DNA of 64,000 nucleotides from Hamadaea sp. (GCF_013362815.1 NZ_JABFVK010000023.1:40465-104464), one strand, 5' to 3'. Shown: positions 1-8,463, counted from the first letter of the stretch. Notes: generated from the sequence alone by a model not told the origin. Numbers and translations: made by a program.

Positions 1-1
1 G

Positions 2-664
2 ACCGCGAAGTTGTTCCCGATCGAACGCATCGCCGCTGCCCTGCGGGCGGAGCGCGTACCGCTGCTGGTCGACGCCGCGCACGTGCCGGGAATGCTGGAC
101 ACGGATGTCGAGGCCATCGGGGCGGACTTCTGGACGGGCAACTTCCACAAGTGGGCTTTCGCGCCCCGGGGAACCGCGCTGCTGACCGTCGGGCCGGAGT
201 GGGTGGACCGCATCGAGCCGCTCGTTGTGTCGCACGGTGATCCGGAGGGCTTCCCCTGGGCGATCGAGCATCAGGGCACCCGGGATGTGACCGCCTGGCT
301 GGCCGCCCCGGCCGGACTCGACCTGCTCGCCTCGCTCGGCCCGGACCGCGTCCGGGCGTACGCCGTGCGCATGGCGGAGTACACCCAAGCCGTAGTCGCT
401 GACGCGGTCGGCGCCGACCGGCCGTACCCGGGCGACGGCGTGAGCATGCGGGTCATCCCGTTGACCGGACCGCCCGGGTCGGCCGCTGCCTTCTGGCCGG
501 AGCTGCGGGCACGCCTAGGCGACGAGCTGGGCGTCGAGGTCAACGTCAATCCCTGGGAAGACGGTGGGCTGCTCCGCGTCTCAGGGCACGTCTACGTGAC
601 CGACGCGGACGCGCAGCGGCTGGCGGCCGGACTGCCGGGGCTGCTCCGAGGTGCAGCGGCTTGA
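2..664 (+). CDS. Class V aminotransferase, isopenicillin-N-epimerase-like (5' truncated by window)
   Basis: This is the C-terminal part of a PLP-dependent fold-type I aminotransferase of class V. The reading frame is open from base 2, so the true start lies upstream of the window. The conserved segment LVDAAHVPG followed by NFHKWAFAPRG is typical of the family: the Asp-Ala-Ala-His stretch contacts the cofactor pyridine, and the Lys of FHKW forms the Schiff base. The C-terminal small domain follows and is complete. Cysteine desulfurases share the fold, but the FHKW context and the tail resemble isopenicillin N epimerase-like proteins of unknown substrate. The 3' end overlaps the convergent peptidase gene by 119 bp. 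Confidence 0.85.
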   Translation, partial: TAKLFPIERIAAALRAERVPLLVDAAHVPGMLDTDVEAIGADFWTGNFHKWAFAPRGTALLTVGPEWVDRIEPLVVSHGDPEGFPWAIEHQGTRDVTAWLAAPAGLDLLASLGPDRVRAYAVRMAEYTQAVVADAVGADRPYPGDGVSMRVIPLTGPPGSAAAFWPELRARLGDELGVEVNVNPWEDGGLLRVSGHVYVTDADAQRLAAGLPGLLRGAAA

Positions 665-1118
665 GCCGGATGCGGCCCAACCCGAGCAGCGACAACGGAT
701 CCAGGTAGGTCTCGCCCCGGCGGGCTCCCCAATGCAGGCACCAGGTGATCGGGCACCCTGGATGCCCGGCGTCGAGCCGGCCGATCGAGTCACCCCGGTT
801 CAGGACGGCTCCGGCGGTCGTCGTCGGCGTCACCGGTTCGTAGGTCGTGCGTACGCCGTCGGCGTGAGCCACGCTGACGACGCCTCGCCCGGCGACCATC
901 CCGGCGAAGGTCACGCGGCCCGCTCCGGCGGTGCGGACGACCTCCCCCGCCGAGCCGGCCAGGTCGACTCCGCGGTGCCCGGGGAGCCACGGTTCCGGCG
1001 GGGGATCGAACCGGCGGGTCACCGTCGGCGTACCGGGCAAGGGCCAGCCGAACTGCGCCGACGGCACCGGCGGCAGAACACTCGACAAGATCAGCAGAAT
1101 CGCCGGAAGCAGTCGCAT
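546..1118 (-). CDS. Secreted M23 family peptidase (LytM-like)
   Basis: The protein has 190 residues. A hydrophobic N-terminal segment (about residues 3-20, MRLLPAILLILSSVLPPV) looks like a signal peptide, followed by an M23 peptidoglycan endopeptidase domain. GHRGVDLAG supplies the His and Asp zinc ligands. The second motif reads CLHWG, so Cys stands where the first His of the usual HxH normally is, while the zinc-binding His is kept. Some actinobacterial M23 proteins may share this change, so activity cannot be excluded. The last 35 residues are Arg/Ala/Pro-rich, run antisense to the aminotransferase 3' end, and probably add nothing to the fold. It is likely a cell-wall hydrolase or regulator. 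Confidence 0.8.
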   Translation of the reverse strand: MRLLPAILLILSSVLPPVPSAQFGWPLPGTPTVTRRFDPPPEPWLPGHRGVDLAGSAGEVVRTAGAGRVTFAGMVAGRGVVSVAHADGVRTTYEPVTPTTTAGAVLNRGDSIGRLDAGHPGCPITWCLHWGARRGETYLDPLSLLGLGRIRLKPLHLGAAPAVRPPAAARPRRSRRRALRRGAAHRLPRD

Positions 1119-1298
1119 CCCGGCATCGTCGGCCCGCCGACCGGCGTACGCCGAAGTGGCGTTCGTCGATTCTGTGGACGACGGGCGGATGTGGACAACC
1201 GGGCGGGTCCCGCCTCCCGGGTGTCACCCCGGTGACGTAACGTCGAGTCTGGAGAACGGTGGATGGATGATCCGGATCAGGGGGAGGGCGCTGGCCGC

Positions 1299-2057
1299 AT
1301 GTTGATGCCGCCGAAGACGGTCACCCGCCGCGAGGGCGGGATCTACGCGCTGGAGCGCTCGCTGCGCCGGCGGGGATTCGCGTATGTCGCGGGGGCGGAC
1401 GAGGCGGGCCGGGGCGCGTGCGCGGGGCCGCTGGTCGCTGCGGCCGCGGTGCTGCCCGACGGAAAGGCCGGCGAGATTTCGGGGCTGACCGATTCGAAGC
1501 TGCTCACGCCACTGGCCCGGGACCGGATCTACGACCAGGTCGTCAAGCGGGCGCTCGCCTACCACGTCGTCGTGATCGAGGCGGCCGAGGTGGACCGGCT
1601 CGGGCTGCAGTTCTGCAACCTGTCGGCGCTGCGGCGGTCGCTGGCCGCGTTGGCGGTGCGCCCGGAGTACGTGCTGACCGACGGGTTCCCGGTGGACGGC
1701 GCGGGCGTACCGGGGCTGGCGGTCTGGAAGGGCGACCAGGTGGCGGCGTGCGTCGCAGCGGCCAGCATTTTGGCCAAGGTCACCCGGGACCGGATCATGG
1801 TGCAAATGGCGGAAAAGTATCCTGAATATGGCTTTGAGCTGCATAAGGGATATACCACCCCGGAGCACTCGGCAGCGCTGCGCGAGCACGGGCCGTGCCC
1901 CGAGCACCGGTTCTCCTATCAGAACGTGGCCGAGTCGGAACGAGCGCTCGATGGGCGCGAAGACCACGGCCGGGGTACGGTCGGCGTGGCGTCCGGTGAC
2001 CCGGCTCGCCGCCGGCGCCGGGTGGGGGAAGATGTCAGCATGGAGGGCGTGCGATGA
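1299..2057 (+). CDS. rnhB: Ribonuclease HII
   Basis: RNase HII removes ribonucleotides and RNA primers from RNA-DNA hybrids. The hallmark GADEAGRGACAGPLVAAA segment carries the catalytic DE pair. Further motifs are DSKLLTP, the Asp in YVLTDGF, and AAASILAKVTRDR, with the usual HKGYTTPEH near the end. The chosen ATG begins MLMPPKTV, as in related actinomycete proteins, after a GGGGAGG box about 11 bases upstream. An in-frame ATG at 1263 with its own GGAG box is an alternative. The tail after AESERALD is long and Arg-rich. The stop overlaps the next gene as ATGA, implying translational coupling to the DUF2469 gene. Confidence 0.95.
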   Translation: MLMPPKTVTRREGGIYALERSLRRRGFAYVAGADEAGRGACAGPLVAAAAVLPDGKAGEISGLTDSKLLTPLARDRIYDQVVKRALAYHVVVIEAAEVDRLGLQFCNLSALRRSLAALAVRPEYVLTDGFPVDGAGVPGLAVWKGDQVAACVAAASILAKVTRDRIMVQMAEKYPEYGFELHKGYTTPEHSAALREHGPCPEHRFSYQNVAESERALDGREDHGRGTVGVASGDPARRRRRVGEDVSMEGVR

Positions 2058-2365
2058 GCGCTGAGGATCTCGAGAAGTACGAGACCGAGATGGAGCTTCA
2101 GCTCTACAAGGAGTACCGCGACATCGTCCGCCAGTTCTCGTACGTCGTGGAGACGGAACGGCGGTTCTATCTCGCCAACCAGGTCGACCTGCACGTGCGG
2201 AACTCCGACGGCGAGGTCTTCTTCGAGGTCGAGATGCACGACGCCTGGGTCTGGGATATGTACCGCCCGGCCCGGTTCGTGAAGAACGTTCGCGTGATGA
2301 CCTTCAAGGATGTCAACGTCGAGGAACTGGAGAAGCCGGATCTGTCGCTGCCCAGCGACATCTGA
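2054..2365 (+). CDS. DUF2469 domain-containing protein
   Basis: This is a 103-residue acidic protein found next to rnhB across actinobacteria. It starts MSAEDLEKYETEMELQLYKE and ends in KPDLSLPSDI. The sequence is rich in Tyr, Val and charged residues and has no signal peptide or membrane segment, so it is predicted cytosolic. Its biochemical role is unknown. The start codon overlaps the rnhB stop by four bases, so the two are co-translated. The gene is convergent with dprA across a 68-bp repeat array that probably stops transcription from both sides. Confidence 0.93.
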   Translation: MSAEDLEKYETEMELQLYKEYRDIVRQFSYVVETERRFYLANQVDLHVRNSDGEVFFEVEMHDAWVWDMYRPARFVKNVRVMTFKDVNVEELEKPDLSLPSDI

Positions 2366-2391
2366 TCGGCTCCTCACAGCACTCATTCGAC

Positions 2392-2576
2392 GGTGCTTAT
2401 CGCCTGTCCGCGCGGTTTGCGGGCAGGCGACTGTTCTTTGGAATTACAGCACTGTTCGAGGTGCTTATCGCCTGTCCGTGCGGTTTGCGGGCAGGCGACT
2501 GTTCTTTGGAGTCACAGCACTGTTCGAGGTGCTTATCGCCTGTCCGCGCGGTTTGCGGGCAGGCGATAAGCACCTC
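2392..2576. repeat. Triple 68-bp hairpin repeat at the DUF2469/dprA convergent junction
   Basis: Three direct copies begin at 2392, 2460 and 2528, exactly 68 bp apart. Each contains the stem CGCCTGTCCGC / GCGGGCAGGCG around a 7-base loop, with one wobble pair. Copy 3 is partial: its right side continues as a mirror of its own left flank, giving 22-base arms at 2526-2547 and 2555-2576. A fragment resembling the end of a unit (CAGCACTCATTCGA) precedes copy 1. Each hairpin could act as a terminator, and the array separates two convergent genes. The dprA stop codon (2533-2535) lies inside the left arm of copy 3, so the last 14 codons of dprA are encoded by the hairpin. Confidence 0.9.
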
Positions 2577-3708
2577 CGCGCTCTTCTAGGAGACCCTTCG
2601 TGACCAGGGCCGGCAGCTTCGCCAGCGCGACGCGTACGGGGATGCCGGCGATCCGGGCGATCTCGCCGGACAGCATCGGGCGATGCGTCGGGACGGCGTC
2701 CATCAAGCGGCTCTCCACCTCGTCCAGCTGATCTTCCGGGCGTTCCGGCCCGAGCACCGGCGGGGCCAGGTCGGCCCCGATCCGGCCGATCTCCTCCAGC
2801 ACGTGTGCGACGTTCGCCACCGCGAGCACCTCAGGTTTGCGCAGCTCCTCGTGGCAGCCGACCGAGGTCGCCGAGGTCACCTGGCCGGGCACCGCCATGG
2901 CCGCCCGGCCGAGTTGAAGCGCCCGGTGCAGGGTCTGCCGACTGCCGCTGCGAGCGGCCGCCTCGACCATCACGGTGCCCTGGGTGAGCGCCGCGATCAC
3001 CCGGTTGCGGATCAAGAACCGGAACCGTAACGGCTCACTGCCGAGTGGCCACTCGCTCAGCACGAGTCCGGCTTCCGAGATCTGCTCGAGCAGTCCGGCA
3101 TGCCCCATCGGGTACGCGCGATCGACCCCACAGGCGAGGACGGCGATCGTCGGGCCACCCGCCGCGAGGGCGCCTCGATGGGCGGCGGCGTCGATGCCGA
3201 ACGCGCCTCCGGAGACCACGGCGTACCCCTTGCGGACGAGGTTGTAGCTCAACTCGGCGGCCACGTGATCGCCGTACGGGGTGCTCGCGCGCGCTCCCAC
3301 GACGGCCACCGACCGGGCCACCGTCGCGGCCAGGGGCAGCGTTCCGCGTACCCAGAGGCATTGGGGCGGGAAGGTGTCCCGGTCGACTGCCGTTCCGCCG
3401 GACAGCGTCGGGCGGGAGATCCGCGCCAGGTCGGCCAGGCGCGTACCCGGCCATTCCAGGTCTTCCGGTGTGAGCACCCGGACTCCCGCCCGGTCAGCCG
3501 CGGCCAGCTGCCGCCGGGCGAGTTCCCTGGGGTCGCCACCGGCGAGGCGGCTGCGGACGACTTCGGCAGCGGCGGCGTCACCGGCGCAGAGCCGGGTGAG
3601 CGCTCCTTCCGGGCCCTCGGTCGAGACCAGTTCGAACAGGTCCCTCCGGCCCGGCTCCACCAGGCAACCGAGGGCGACTCGGGCCAGGCGTACGCGGTGC
3701 TCGTTCAT
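2533..3708 (-). CDS. dprA: DNA-processing protein DprA
   Basis: DprA/Smf binds incoming single-stranded DNA and loads RecA during transformation; its role in non-competent actinomycetes is unclear. The 391-residue protein has an N-terminal helical region, then the Rossmann-like core: SVAVVGARAST, VVSGGAFGIDAAAHRGAL, RNRVIAALTQG and the VVEA-like MVEAAARSGSRQT. A C-terminal winged-helix-like DML1-type segment follows (HRPMLSGEIARIAGIPV). The start ATG overlaps the comM stop as ATGA, so it is translated as the second or third gene of yraN-comM-dprA. The final residues GGAYRLPANRADRR and the stop are encoded within a palindromic repeat. Confidence 0.93.
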   Translation of the reverse strand: MNEHRVRLARVALGCLVEPGRRDLFELVSTEGPEGALTRLCAGDAAAAEVVRSRLAGGDPRELARRQLAAADRAGVRVLTPEDLEWPGTRLADLARISRPTLSGGTAVDRDTFPPQCLWVRGTLPLAATVARSVAVVGARASTPYGDHVAAELSYNLVRKGYAVVSGGAFGIDAAAHRGALAAGGPTIAVLACGVDRAYPMGHAGLLEQISEAGLVLSEWPLGSEPLRFRFLIRNRVIAALTQGTVMVEAAARSGSRQTLHRALQLGRAAMAVPGQVTSATSVGCHEELRKPEVLAVANVAHVLEEIGRIGADLAPPVLGPERPEDQLDEVESRLMDAVPTHRPMLSGEIARIAGIPVRVALAKLPALVTKGLLEERGGAYRLPANRADRR

Positions 3709-5210
3709 CGAATGTCTCCCAATCGCAGGGTCAGCGCGGTCGCCACGTCCTCGCGGACCGGCCGGTCGCGACCGGCGAGGTCGGCCAGGGTCCAGGCGAC
3801 TCGCAGCACTCGGATGTAGCCCCGGGCCGACAGCAGCCCGGTGTCGATGCGGTGGCGCAGGTCGGCGGTGGCGGCCGGGGCGAGCCGGAGGGCGGACCGG
3901 GAAGCCTCGGCGTTCAGCCGCCACCCGTACGCCCGCCAGCGCTCGGCCGCCGCGTTCCGGGCCTCGACCACGCGCTTGCCGACGGTCTCGGTGGTCTCCA
4001 GCGGCTCGTCGACGGCGAACAGCCCGGCCGAGGTGACCGGGAACAGCTCGACGCGCAGGTCGATCCGGTCCATGAGCGGCCCGGACAACCGCCCGAGATA
4101 CCGCCGCCGGACGGTCGGGGAGCACTCGCAGTACGAGTCGCCGCCCGGTTTCGCGCAGGGGCAGGGGTTGGCCGCGGTGACCAGCTGGACCCGCGACGGG
4201 TAGCTGACCAGGTCTTTCGATCGGCCGATGCGGACCGAGCCCTCCTCCAGCGGCTGACGTAGCGCCTCCAGCGCGCTCCGGCTGAACTCGGGCAGTTCGT
4301 CCAGGAACAGAACGCCGCGGTGGGCGAGGGAGATCGCGCCCGGCCGGGCCAGTCCGGTACCGCCGCCCAGCAGCGCGGCAGTGCTCGTCGTGTGGTGCGG
4401 AGCCTGGAAGGGCGGCTGCCGGATGAGCCCGGCGCCTGGGGCGAGACGCCCGGCGATCGAGTACAGCGAAGTGACCTCCAGCGCGGCCGTGTCGTCCAGC
4501 GGCGGCAGCAGACCGGGCAGCCGGGCGGCGAGCATCGTCTTGCCCGCTCCCGGCGGTCCCAGCAGGCTCAAGTGGTGGCCACCGGCGGCGGCCACCTCCA
4601 ACGCGACCTTCGCGTGCTCTTGTCCCACGACGTCGGCCAGGTCGAGGCGGGGACGGGCGTCCGGCGTACCGGCGGGGAGGGCGGCGGGCAGCTCCACGCC
4701 GTCGCGGACGTAGTTCATGACGGCGTTGAGCGAGGCGGCTGCCTTCACGCGTACGCCGGGGACCAGGGCGGCTTCGGCGGCGTTCGCCTCGGGCACGATC
4801 GCCCGGGTCAGCCCGGCCCGGGCGGCCGCCATCACCATCGGCAGCACTCCGCGTACCGGGCGGATCATGCCGTCGAGGCCTAGCTCGCCGATGAGCGCCA
4901 CGCCGTCTAGGGCGGCCAGCGGCAGCCGCCCGGCCCCGCCGAGGATCGCGACCGCGATGCCGAGGTCGAAGCTCGACCCCTGCTTGCGTACGGTGGCCGG
5001 CCGGAGGTTGACCGTCATCCGGCGCTGCGGCCACTCCTCCCCGGCGTTGACGACCGCCGCGCGTACGCGGTCTCGGGCCTCGTGCAATGCCGCGTCCGGC
5101 AACCCCGACACGACCAGCTGCGGCATACCCATCGCCACGTCCGCCTCGACCTCGACGAGGACTCCGGTGACTCCGCTGATCCCGGCCGCATGCACCTTTG
5201 CGTAGCTCAC
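3705..5210 (-). CDS. comM: YifB/ComM family Mg-chelatase-like AAA+ ATPase
   Basis: ComM-type helicases drive branch migration of integrated DNA in naturally transformable bacteria. The 501-residue protein has an N-terminal ChlI-like domain, then Walker A GPPGAGKTML (about residue 220), Walker B GVLFLDELPEF, sensor segment TAANPCPC with its conserved cysteines, and a C-terminal Mg-chelatase domain with SARGYIRVLRVAWTLADL. The start is GTG at 5208-5210, directly after the yraN stop, and the stop overlaps dprA. This three-gene order is common in actinobacteria, even in species not known to be competent. Confidence 0.93.
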   Translation of the reverse strand: MSYAKVHAAGISGVTGVLVEVEADVAMGMPQLVVSGLPDAALHEARDRVRAAVVNAGEEWPQRRMTVNLRPATVRKQGSSFDLGIAVAILGGAGRLPLAALDGVALIGELGLDGMIRPVRGVLPMVMAAARAGLTRAIVPEANAAEAALVPGVRVKAAASLNAVMNYVRDGVELPAALPAGTPDARPRLDLADVVGQEHAKVALEVAAAGGHHLSLLGPPGAGKTMLAARLPGLLPPLDDTAALEVTSLYSIAGRLAPGAGLIRQPPFQAPHHTTSTAALLGGGTGLARPGAISLAHRGVLFLDELPEFSRSALEALRQPLEEGSVRIGRSKDLVSYPSRVQLVTAANPCPCAKPGGDSYCECSPTVRRRYLGRLSGPLMDRIDLRVELFPVTSAGLFAVDEPLETTETVGKRVVEARNAAAERWRAYGWRLNAEASRSALRLAPAATADLRHRIDTGLLSARGYIRVLRVAWTLADLAGRDRPVREDVATALTLRLGDIR

Positions 5211-5570
5211 CTAGAACGCACCCATCACGTGGTCGATCCGCGGCCGGTGGCCTTCGCCGGGGCGTACGGCGATCACGTCGAAGCGCAGTTCCCGGCCCTC
5301 GGCCTCGTGCTCGGCGAGCCAGATCGCCGCCAATCGGCGTACGCGCAGGGCCTTGCGGCCGAGCACAGCCTCGACGCCGGAGCCGAACAGGAGGCTTCGC
5401 CGGGTCTTGACCTCGCAGAAGACGATCGCGTCGCCGTCGAGGGCGACGAGGTCGAGTTCGCCGTCCGGGCAGCGCCAGTTTCGGTCGACCACTGCCATTC
5501 CGAGGTCCCGCAGGTATTGCTCGGCGACCTGCTCGCCCCACGCCCCCAGGGCGCGCCGTGTTCTCGTCAT
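5211..5570 (-). CDS. YraN family endonuclease-like protein (UPF0102)
   Basis: This is a 119-residue small protein with the restriction-endonuclease-like fold of UPF0102. Visible motifs are GAWGEQVAEQYL, NWRCPDGELDLVALDGD and FCEVKTRR, which together give the E-x(n)-D-x(n)-E-V-K nuclease arrangement. Cellular function is not established. The ATG at 5570 (MTRTRRALGAWGE) is preferred because homologues start there; an upstream in-frame ATG at 5609 would add 13 residues. It is the first gene of the yraN-comM-dprA operon, and its TAG stop is directly adjacent to the comM GTG. Confidence 0.9.
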   Translation of the reverse strand: MTRTRRALGAWGEQVAEQYLRDLGMAVVDRNWRCPDGELDLVALDGDAIVFCEVKTRRSLLFGSGVEAVLGRKALRVRRLAAIWLAEHEAEGRELRFDVIAVRPGEGHRPRIDHVMGAF

Positions 5571-5708
5571 GGGCCGGGAGCGTCCCCGACCGACGGGTCC
5601 CCGCGCCACTGCGGAAGTGGCGCTGCTGTGGATTGCGACACGATGGGGAAAACTGCCCCAGACATCAGCCGTACGGCCGAGGCGATGTCACCGCCCAGTC
5701 AACGTGGA

Positions 5709-5738
5709 TTGGCATTCCGGCGAGAAAGCGCCTACGGT
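5709..5738 (+). promoter_or_regulatory. Promoter for the 5747 membrane-protein gene (leaderless-type)
   Basis: A -35-like TTGGCA (5709-5714) and a -10-like TACGGT (5733-5738) are separated by 18 bp. The GTG start codon follows after 8 bases and has no purine-rich ribosome site before it. This geometry is expected for a transcript starting at or next to the start codon. The 176-bp gap to the divergent yraN gene contains no other clear gene. Confidence 0.6.
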
Positions 5739-5746
5739 CTACCGCC

Positions 5747-6418
5747 GTGGGCGGATACGACGGTGACCGTGGGTACGCGGACGAGCGGTGGCCCGGCGAA
5801 GATCGCGGGTACGAAGGCGACTGGCGCGATCGGCGCGGTGGCGGCGGATATGACGAACGTGGTCGCGGTGGGTACGCCCCCGTCGAAGTGAACCAGGGAT
5901 ACGGCGAGCCGAACCGCTTCGGGCCGCCCGCGCCGCCGCCGTTCGAGCCCGGCTACGGCCCCGGACCGAGTTCGCCGGCCGGCGGGCCCGGCCCCGCGTT
6001 CGGCCCCCGGCCGCCGGAGCGCGCGCCGATGATGGAGCCGCCGCCGACCCAGATCGCGCCGCCGACGCAGATGGCGCCCGAGGTACGCCCAGAGCCTCGC
6101 TCCCGCTCGGCCGAACGCGACGCCGATTCCGGTGTCTACCGAAGCAAGAAGCCCCTGCACGCCGCCCTGATCGGGGTGTCGCTGGGCGTCTTCGAGCTGA
6201 TCATGTTCCTGGTCTTCGTCCGGGGTGTGTTCCAGCTCGACGTCAGCCGGATCGTCGCGGGCGGCCTGATGATGATGGCCTTGCCGCTGTTCGGGCTCGG
6301 CTTCTACGCCCTGATCACCGGGGCGGCCCACGCCGGGCCGAGGGCGTTCCTGAAGACGCCGCTGGCGTACCTACCGGTCGCGTTGATCCTGATGGTCGCG
6401 GCCGGCGCCGCGGCGTGA
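5747..6418 (+). CDS. Membrane protein with Gly/Pro-rich N-terminus, function unknown
   Basis: I do not recognise this gene. The 223-residue protein has a disordered first half (about residues 1-125) rich in Gly, Tyr, Asp, Arg and Pro, including the repeated phrase PPTQIAPPTQMAP. Three hydrophobic helices follow at about residues 138-160, 165-190 and 200-222. Small charged loops lie between them. The GTG start is chosen because a TTGGCA/TACGGT promoter lies directly before it; longer readings of the frame are Arg/Cys-rich and unlikely to be protein. It stands alone between yraN (divergent) and rpsB (same strand). It may be an envelope-associated protein. Confidence 0.75.
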   Translation: MGGYDGDRGYADERWPGEDRGYEGDWRDRRGGGGYDERGRGGYAPVEVNQGYGEPNRFGPPAPPPFEPGYGPGPSSPAGGPGPAFGPRPPERAPMMEPPPTQIAPPTQMAPEVRPEPRSRSAERDADSGVYRSKKPLHAALIGVSLGVFELIMFLVFVRGVFQLDVSRIVAGGLMMMALPLFGLGFYALITGAAHAGPRAFLKTPLAYLPVALILMVAAGAAA

Positions 6419-6482
6419 CGCTCGGCTGAGCCGCCGACGAGGCGCTTGCCACCCTGGCTGGGGTGGCCCGAGGGCGGCGGCG

Positions 6483-6643
6483 TAGACTGGTCAATCGGTG
6501 ACCGCCCCGTGCGGTCAACTTCGCGCGCCCAACTCCTGCATCCAGGGCACTGGTCAGGCACGCGCGGCCACCCTGGTCCCACCGCATGGTGGGCCCGCCG
6601 GGTCGCGGTGTGGGCGCCAGGGCGCAGACCGACCGGTCTGCGC
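6483..6643 (+). promoter_or_regulatory. rpsB promoter -10 and leader hairpin
   Basis: TAGACT at 6483-6488 matches the actinobacterial -10 consensus; no good -35 lies at the normal distance. A transcript starting near 6495 would carry a leader of about 180 bases. The leader has a strong stem, GCGCAGACC (6622-6630) with GGTCTGCGC (6635-6643) around a GACC loop, ending 33 bases before the rpsB start. A weaker CCCACC/GGTGGG stem precedes it. In other bacteria the rpsB-tsf leader is the target of S2 feedback; this hairpin is a candidate, by inference only. Confidence 0.5.
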
Positions 6644-6676
6644 GACAACCAGGGAACTAGGCAAGGAGCCATCCAC

Positions 6677-7555
6677 ATGGCCGTCGTCACCATGCGCCAG
6701 CTGCTGGAGAGCGGCGTTCACTTCGGGCACCAGACGCGTCGCTGGAACCCGAAGATGAAGCGCTTCATCTTCACCGAGCGCAACGGCATCTACATCATCG
6801 ACCTGCGCCAGACGCTCGACTACATCGAGAAGGCGTACGACTTCGTCAAGAACACGGTCGCCGAGGGCGGCTCGGTGCTCTTCGTCGGCACCAAGAAGCA
6901 GGCGCAGGAGGCCGTGGCCGAGCAGGCCAGCCGGGTCGGCATGCCCTACGTGAACCACCGCTGGCTGGGCGGCATGCTCACCAACTTCCAGACGGTCTAC
7001 AAGCGGCTCCAGCGCATGAAGGAGCTCGAGGCGATCGACCAGCTCGGCGCGGAGAAGGGTTACACCAAGAAGGAGACCCTTCAGCTCCAGCGCGAGAAGG
7101 ACAAGCTCAGCAAGACCCTGGGCGGTCTGCGCGACATGCAGAAGCTCCCGGCGGCCATCTGGGTCGTCGACACCAAGAAGGAGCACATCGCCGTCGACGA
7201 GGCCCGCAAGCTGGGCATCCCGGTCATCGCGGTGCTGGACACCAACTGCGACCCCGACGAGGTCGACTACCCGATCCCGGGCAACGACGACGCGATCCGC
7301 TCGGCCGAGCTGCTGACCAAGGTCGTGGCCGCCGCCGTCGCCGACGGTCTGATCGCCCGTTCGGGCAAGTCGACCCGTGGCGCCGAGGCCAAGCCGGACG
7401 CCGGTGCCGTGGCAGCCGACGAGCCGCTGGCCGAGTGGGAGCGCGAGCTGCTCGAGGGTGACAAGGCCAAGGCCGCCGAGGCCGCCGCTCCGGCCACTGA
7501 GGCCGCTCCGGCCGCCGAGGCCGCTCCGGCTGCTGCCGAGCCCGCTGCCGAGTGA
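6677..7555 (+). CDS. rpsB: 30S ribosomal protein S2
   Basis: Ribosomal protein S2 is part of the small-subunit body and is needed for S1 and mRNA docking. The 292-residue protein opens with [20 protein letters not shown] and has the conserved [21 protein letters not shown] and [19 protein letters not shown] segments. After about residue 245 there is an Ala/Glu/Pro-rich tail made of AAPAAE-like repeats, longer than in Escherichia coli S2 but usual for actinomycetes. The ATG has an AAGGAG site 8 bases upstream. It is followed 37 bases later by tsf, and the two are probably one transcript. Confidence 0.98.
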   Translation: MAVVTMRQLLESGVHFGHQTRRWNPKMKRFIFTERNGIYIIDLRQTLDYIEKAYDFVKNTVAEGGSVLFVGTKKQAQEAVAEQASRVGMPYVNHRWLGGMLTNFQTVYKRLQRMKELEAIDQLGAEKGYTKKETLQLQREKDKLSKTLGGLRDMQKLPAAIWVVDTKKEHIAVDEARKLGIPVIAVLDTNCDPDEVDYPIPGNDDAIRSAELLTKVVAAAVADGLIARSGKSTRGAEAKPDAGAVAADEPLAEWERELLEGDKAKAAEAAAPATEAAPAAEAAPAAAEPAAE

Positions 7556-7592
7556 CCGTCGCAAGACCGACCGAGAACTGAGGAAGAGTCAG

Positions 7593-8417
7593 ATGTCTTT
7601 CACCGCTGCGGATGTCAAGCGCCTGCGTGATCTCACCGGCGCCGGCATGTTGGACTGCAAGAAGGCGCTGGAGGAGTCGGAGGGCGACTTCGACAAGGCC
7701 GTCGAGATCCTGCGCGTCAAGGGCGCGAAGGACGTCGGCAAGCGGGCCGGGCGGACCACCGCCAACGGCCTGGTCGCGCACGCCGGATCCGCCCTGCTCG
7801 AGCTGAACTGTGAGACCGACTTCGTCGCCAAGAACGCGGACTTCATCGTGCTGGCCCAGAAGCTGGTCGAGCACGTGGACGCGGTCAAGCCGGCCGACGT
7901 CGACGCTCTGCTCGCCACCGAGCTGGACGGCAAGAACATCGCCGACCTGCTGCAGGAGTCCTCGGCCGCGATCGGCGAGAAGCTGGTCGTGAACCGGTTC
8001 GCCGTGCTCGACGGCAACATCGCGGTCTACATGCACCGCAAGAGCGCGGACCTGCCGCCGCAGGTCGGCGTGGCCGTCCAGTACGCCGGCAAGGACGACG
8101 AGGCGGGCGCGGACGACGCTCGGGGCGTGGCCATGCAGATCGCCGCGATGCGTCCGAAGTACGTCTCGCGGGACGAGGTCCCGGCCGAGATCGTCGAGTC
8201 CGAGCGCCGGATCGCCGAGCAGACCGCTCGCGAGGAGGGCAAGCCGGAGGCGGCCCTGCAGAAGATCATCGAGGGCCGGGTGAACTCCTTCTTCAAGGAC
8301 TTCGTCCTGGTCGAGCAGGCCTCGGTGACCGACCCGAAGAAGACGGTGGCCCAGGTGCTCACCGAGGCCGGGGTAACCGTCACCGCGTTCACGCGGTTCG
8401 AGGTCGGCCAGGCCTGA
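7593..8417 (+). CDS. tsf: Elongation factor Ts
   Basis: EF-Ts is the guanine nucleotide exchange factor that reloads EF-Tu with GTP. The 274-residue protein starts [20 protein letters not shown] with the conserved [17 protein letters not shown]-terminal UBA-like module. The core carries [25 protein letters not shown] and [24 protein letters not shown] ribosome site lies 7-13 bases upstream. It follows rpsB closely and is followed by a GC-rich hairpin before pyrH, so rpsB-tsf may be expressed more strongly than the downstream genes. Confidence 0.98.
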   Translation: MSFTAADVKRLRDLTGAGMLDCKKALEESEGDFDKAVEILRVKGAKDVGKRAGRTTANGLVAHAGSALLELNCETDFVAKNADFIVLAQKLVEHVDAVKPADVDALLATELDGKNIADLLQESSAAIGEKLVVNRFAVLDGNIAVYMHRKSADLPPQVGVAVQYAGKDDEAGADDARGVAMQIAAMRPKYVSRDEVPAEIVESERRIAEQTAREEGKPEAALQKIIEGRVNSFFKDFVLVEQASVTDPKKTVAQVLTEAGVTVTAFTRFEVGQA

Positions 8418-8428
8418 CGGGGCACGCG

Positions 8429-8463
8429 CGGGGAGGTCGTTGGTGTGAGCCACGGCCTCCCCG
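8429..8463 (+). terminator. GC-rich hairpin after tsf (attenuator or terminator)
   Basis: CGGGGAGGTC (8429-8438) pairs with GGCCTCCCCG (8454-8463), with one wobble pair and a 15-base loop. It starts 12 bases after the tsf stop. There is no T-run, as is common for actinomycete terminators, so partial read-through into pyrH is possible. Confidence 0.55.

Noticed and set aside
2533..5541. A continuous 1002-codon reverse-strand open frame spanning dprA and the region antisense in phase to comM
   Set aside because: Only the last 391 codons match DprA; the remainder is Arg/Pro/Gly-rich shadow sequence over comM and yraN.
6554..7564. A 336-codon open frame antisense to rpsB
   Set aside because: It is a high-GC mirror of the S2 gene, rich in Leu/Arg/Gly/Val, with no recognisable motifs.
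7224..8453. A 409-codon open frame antisense to the end of rpsB and tsf
   Set aside because: The true genes rpsB and tsf are certain, and the antisense frame has shadow composition.
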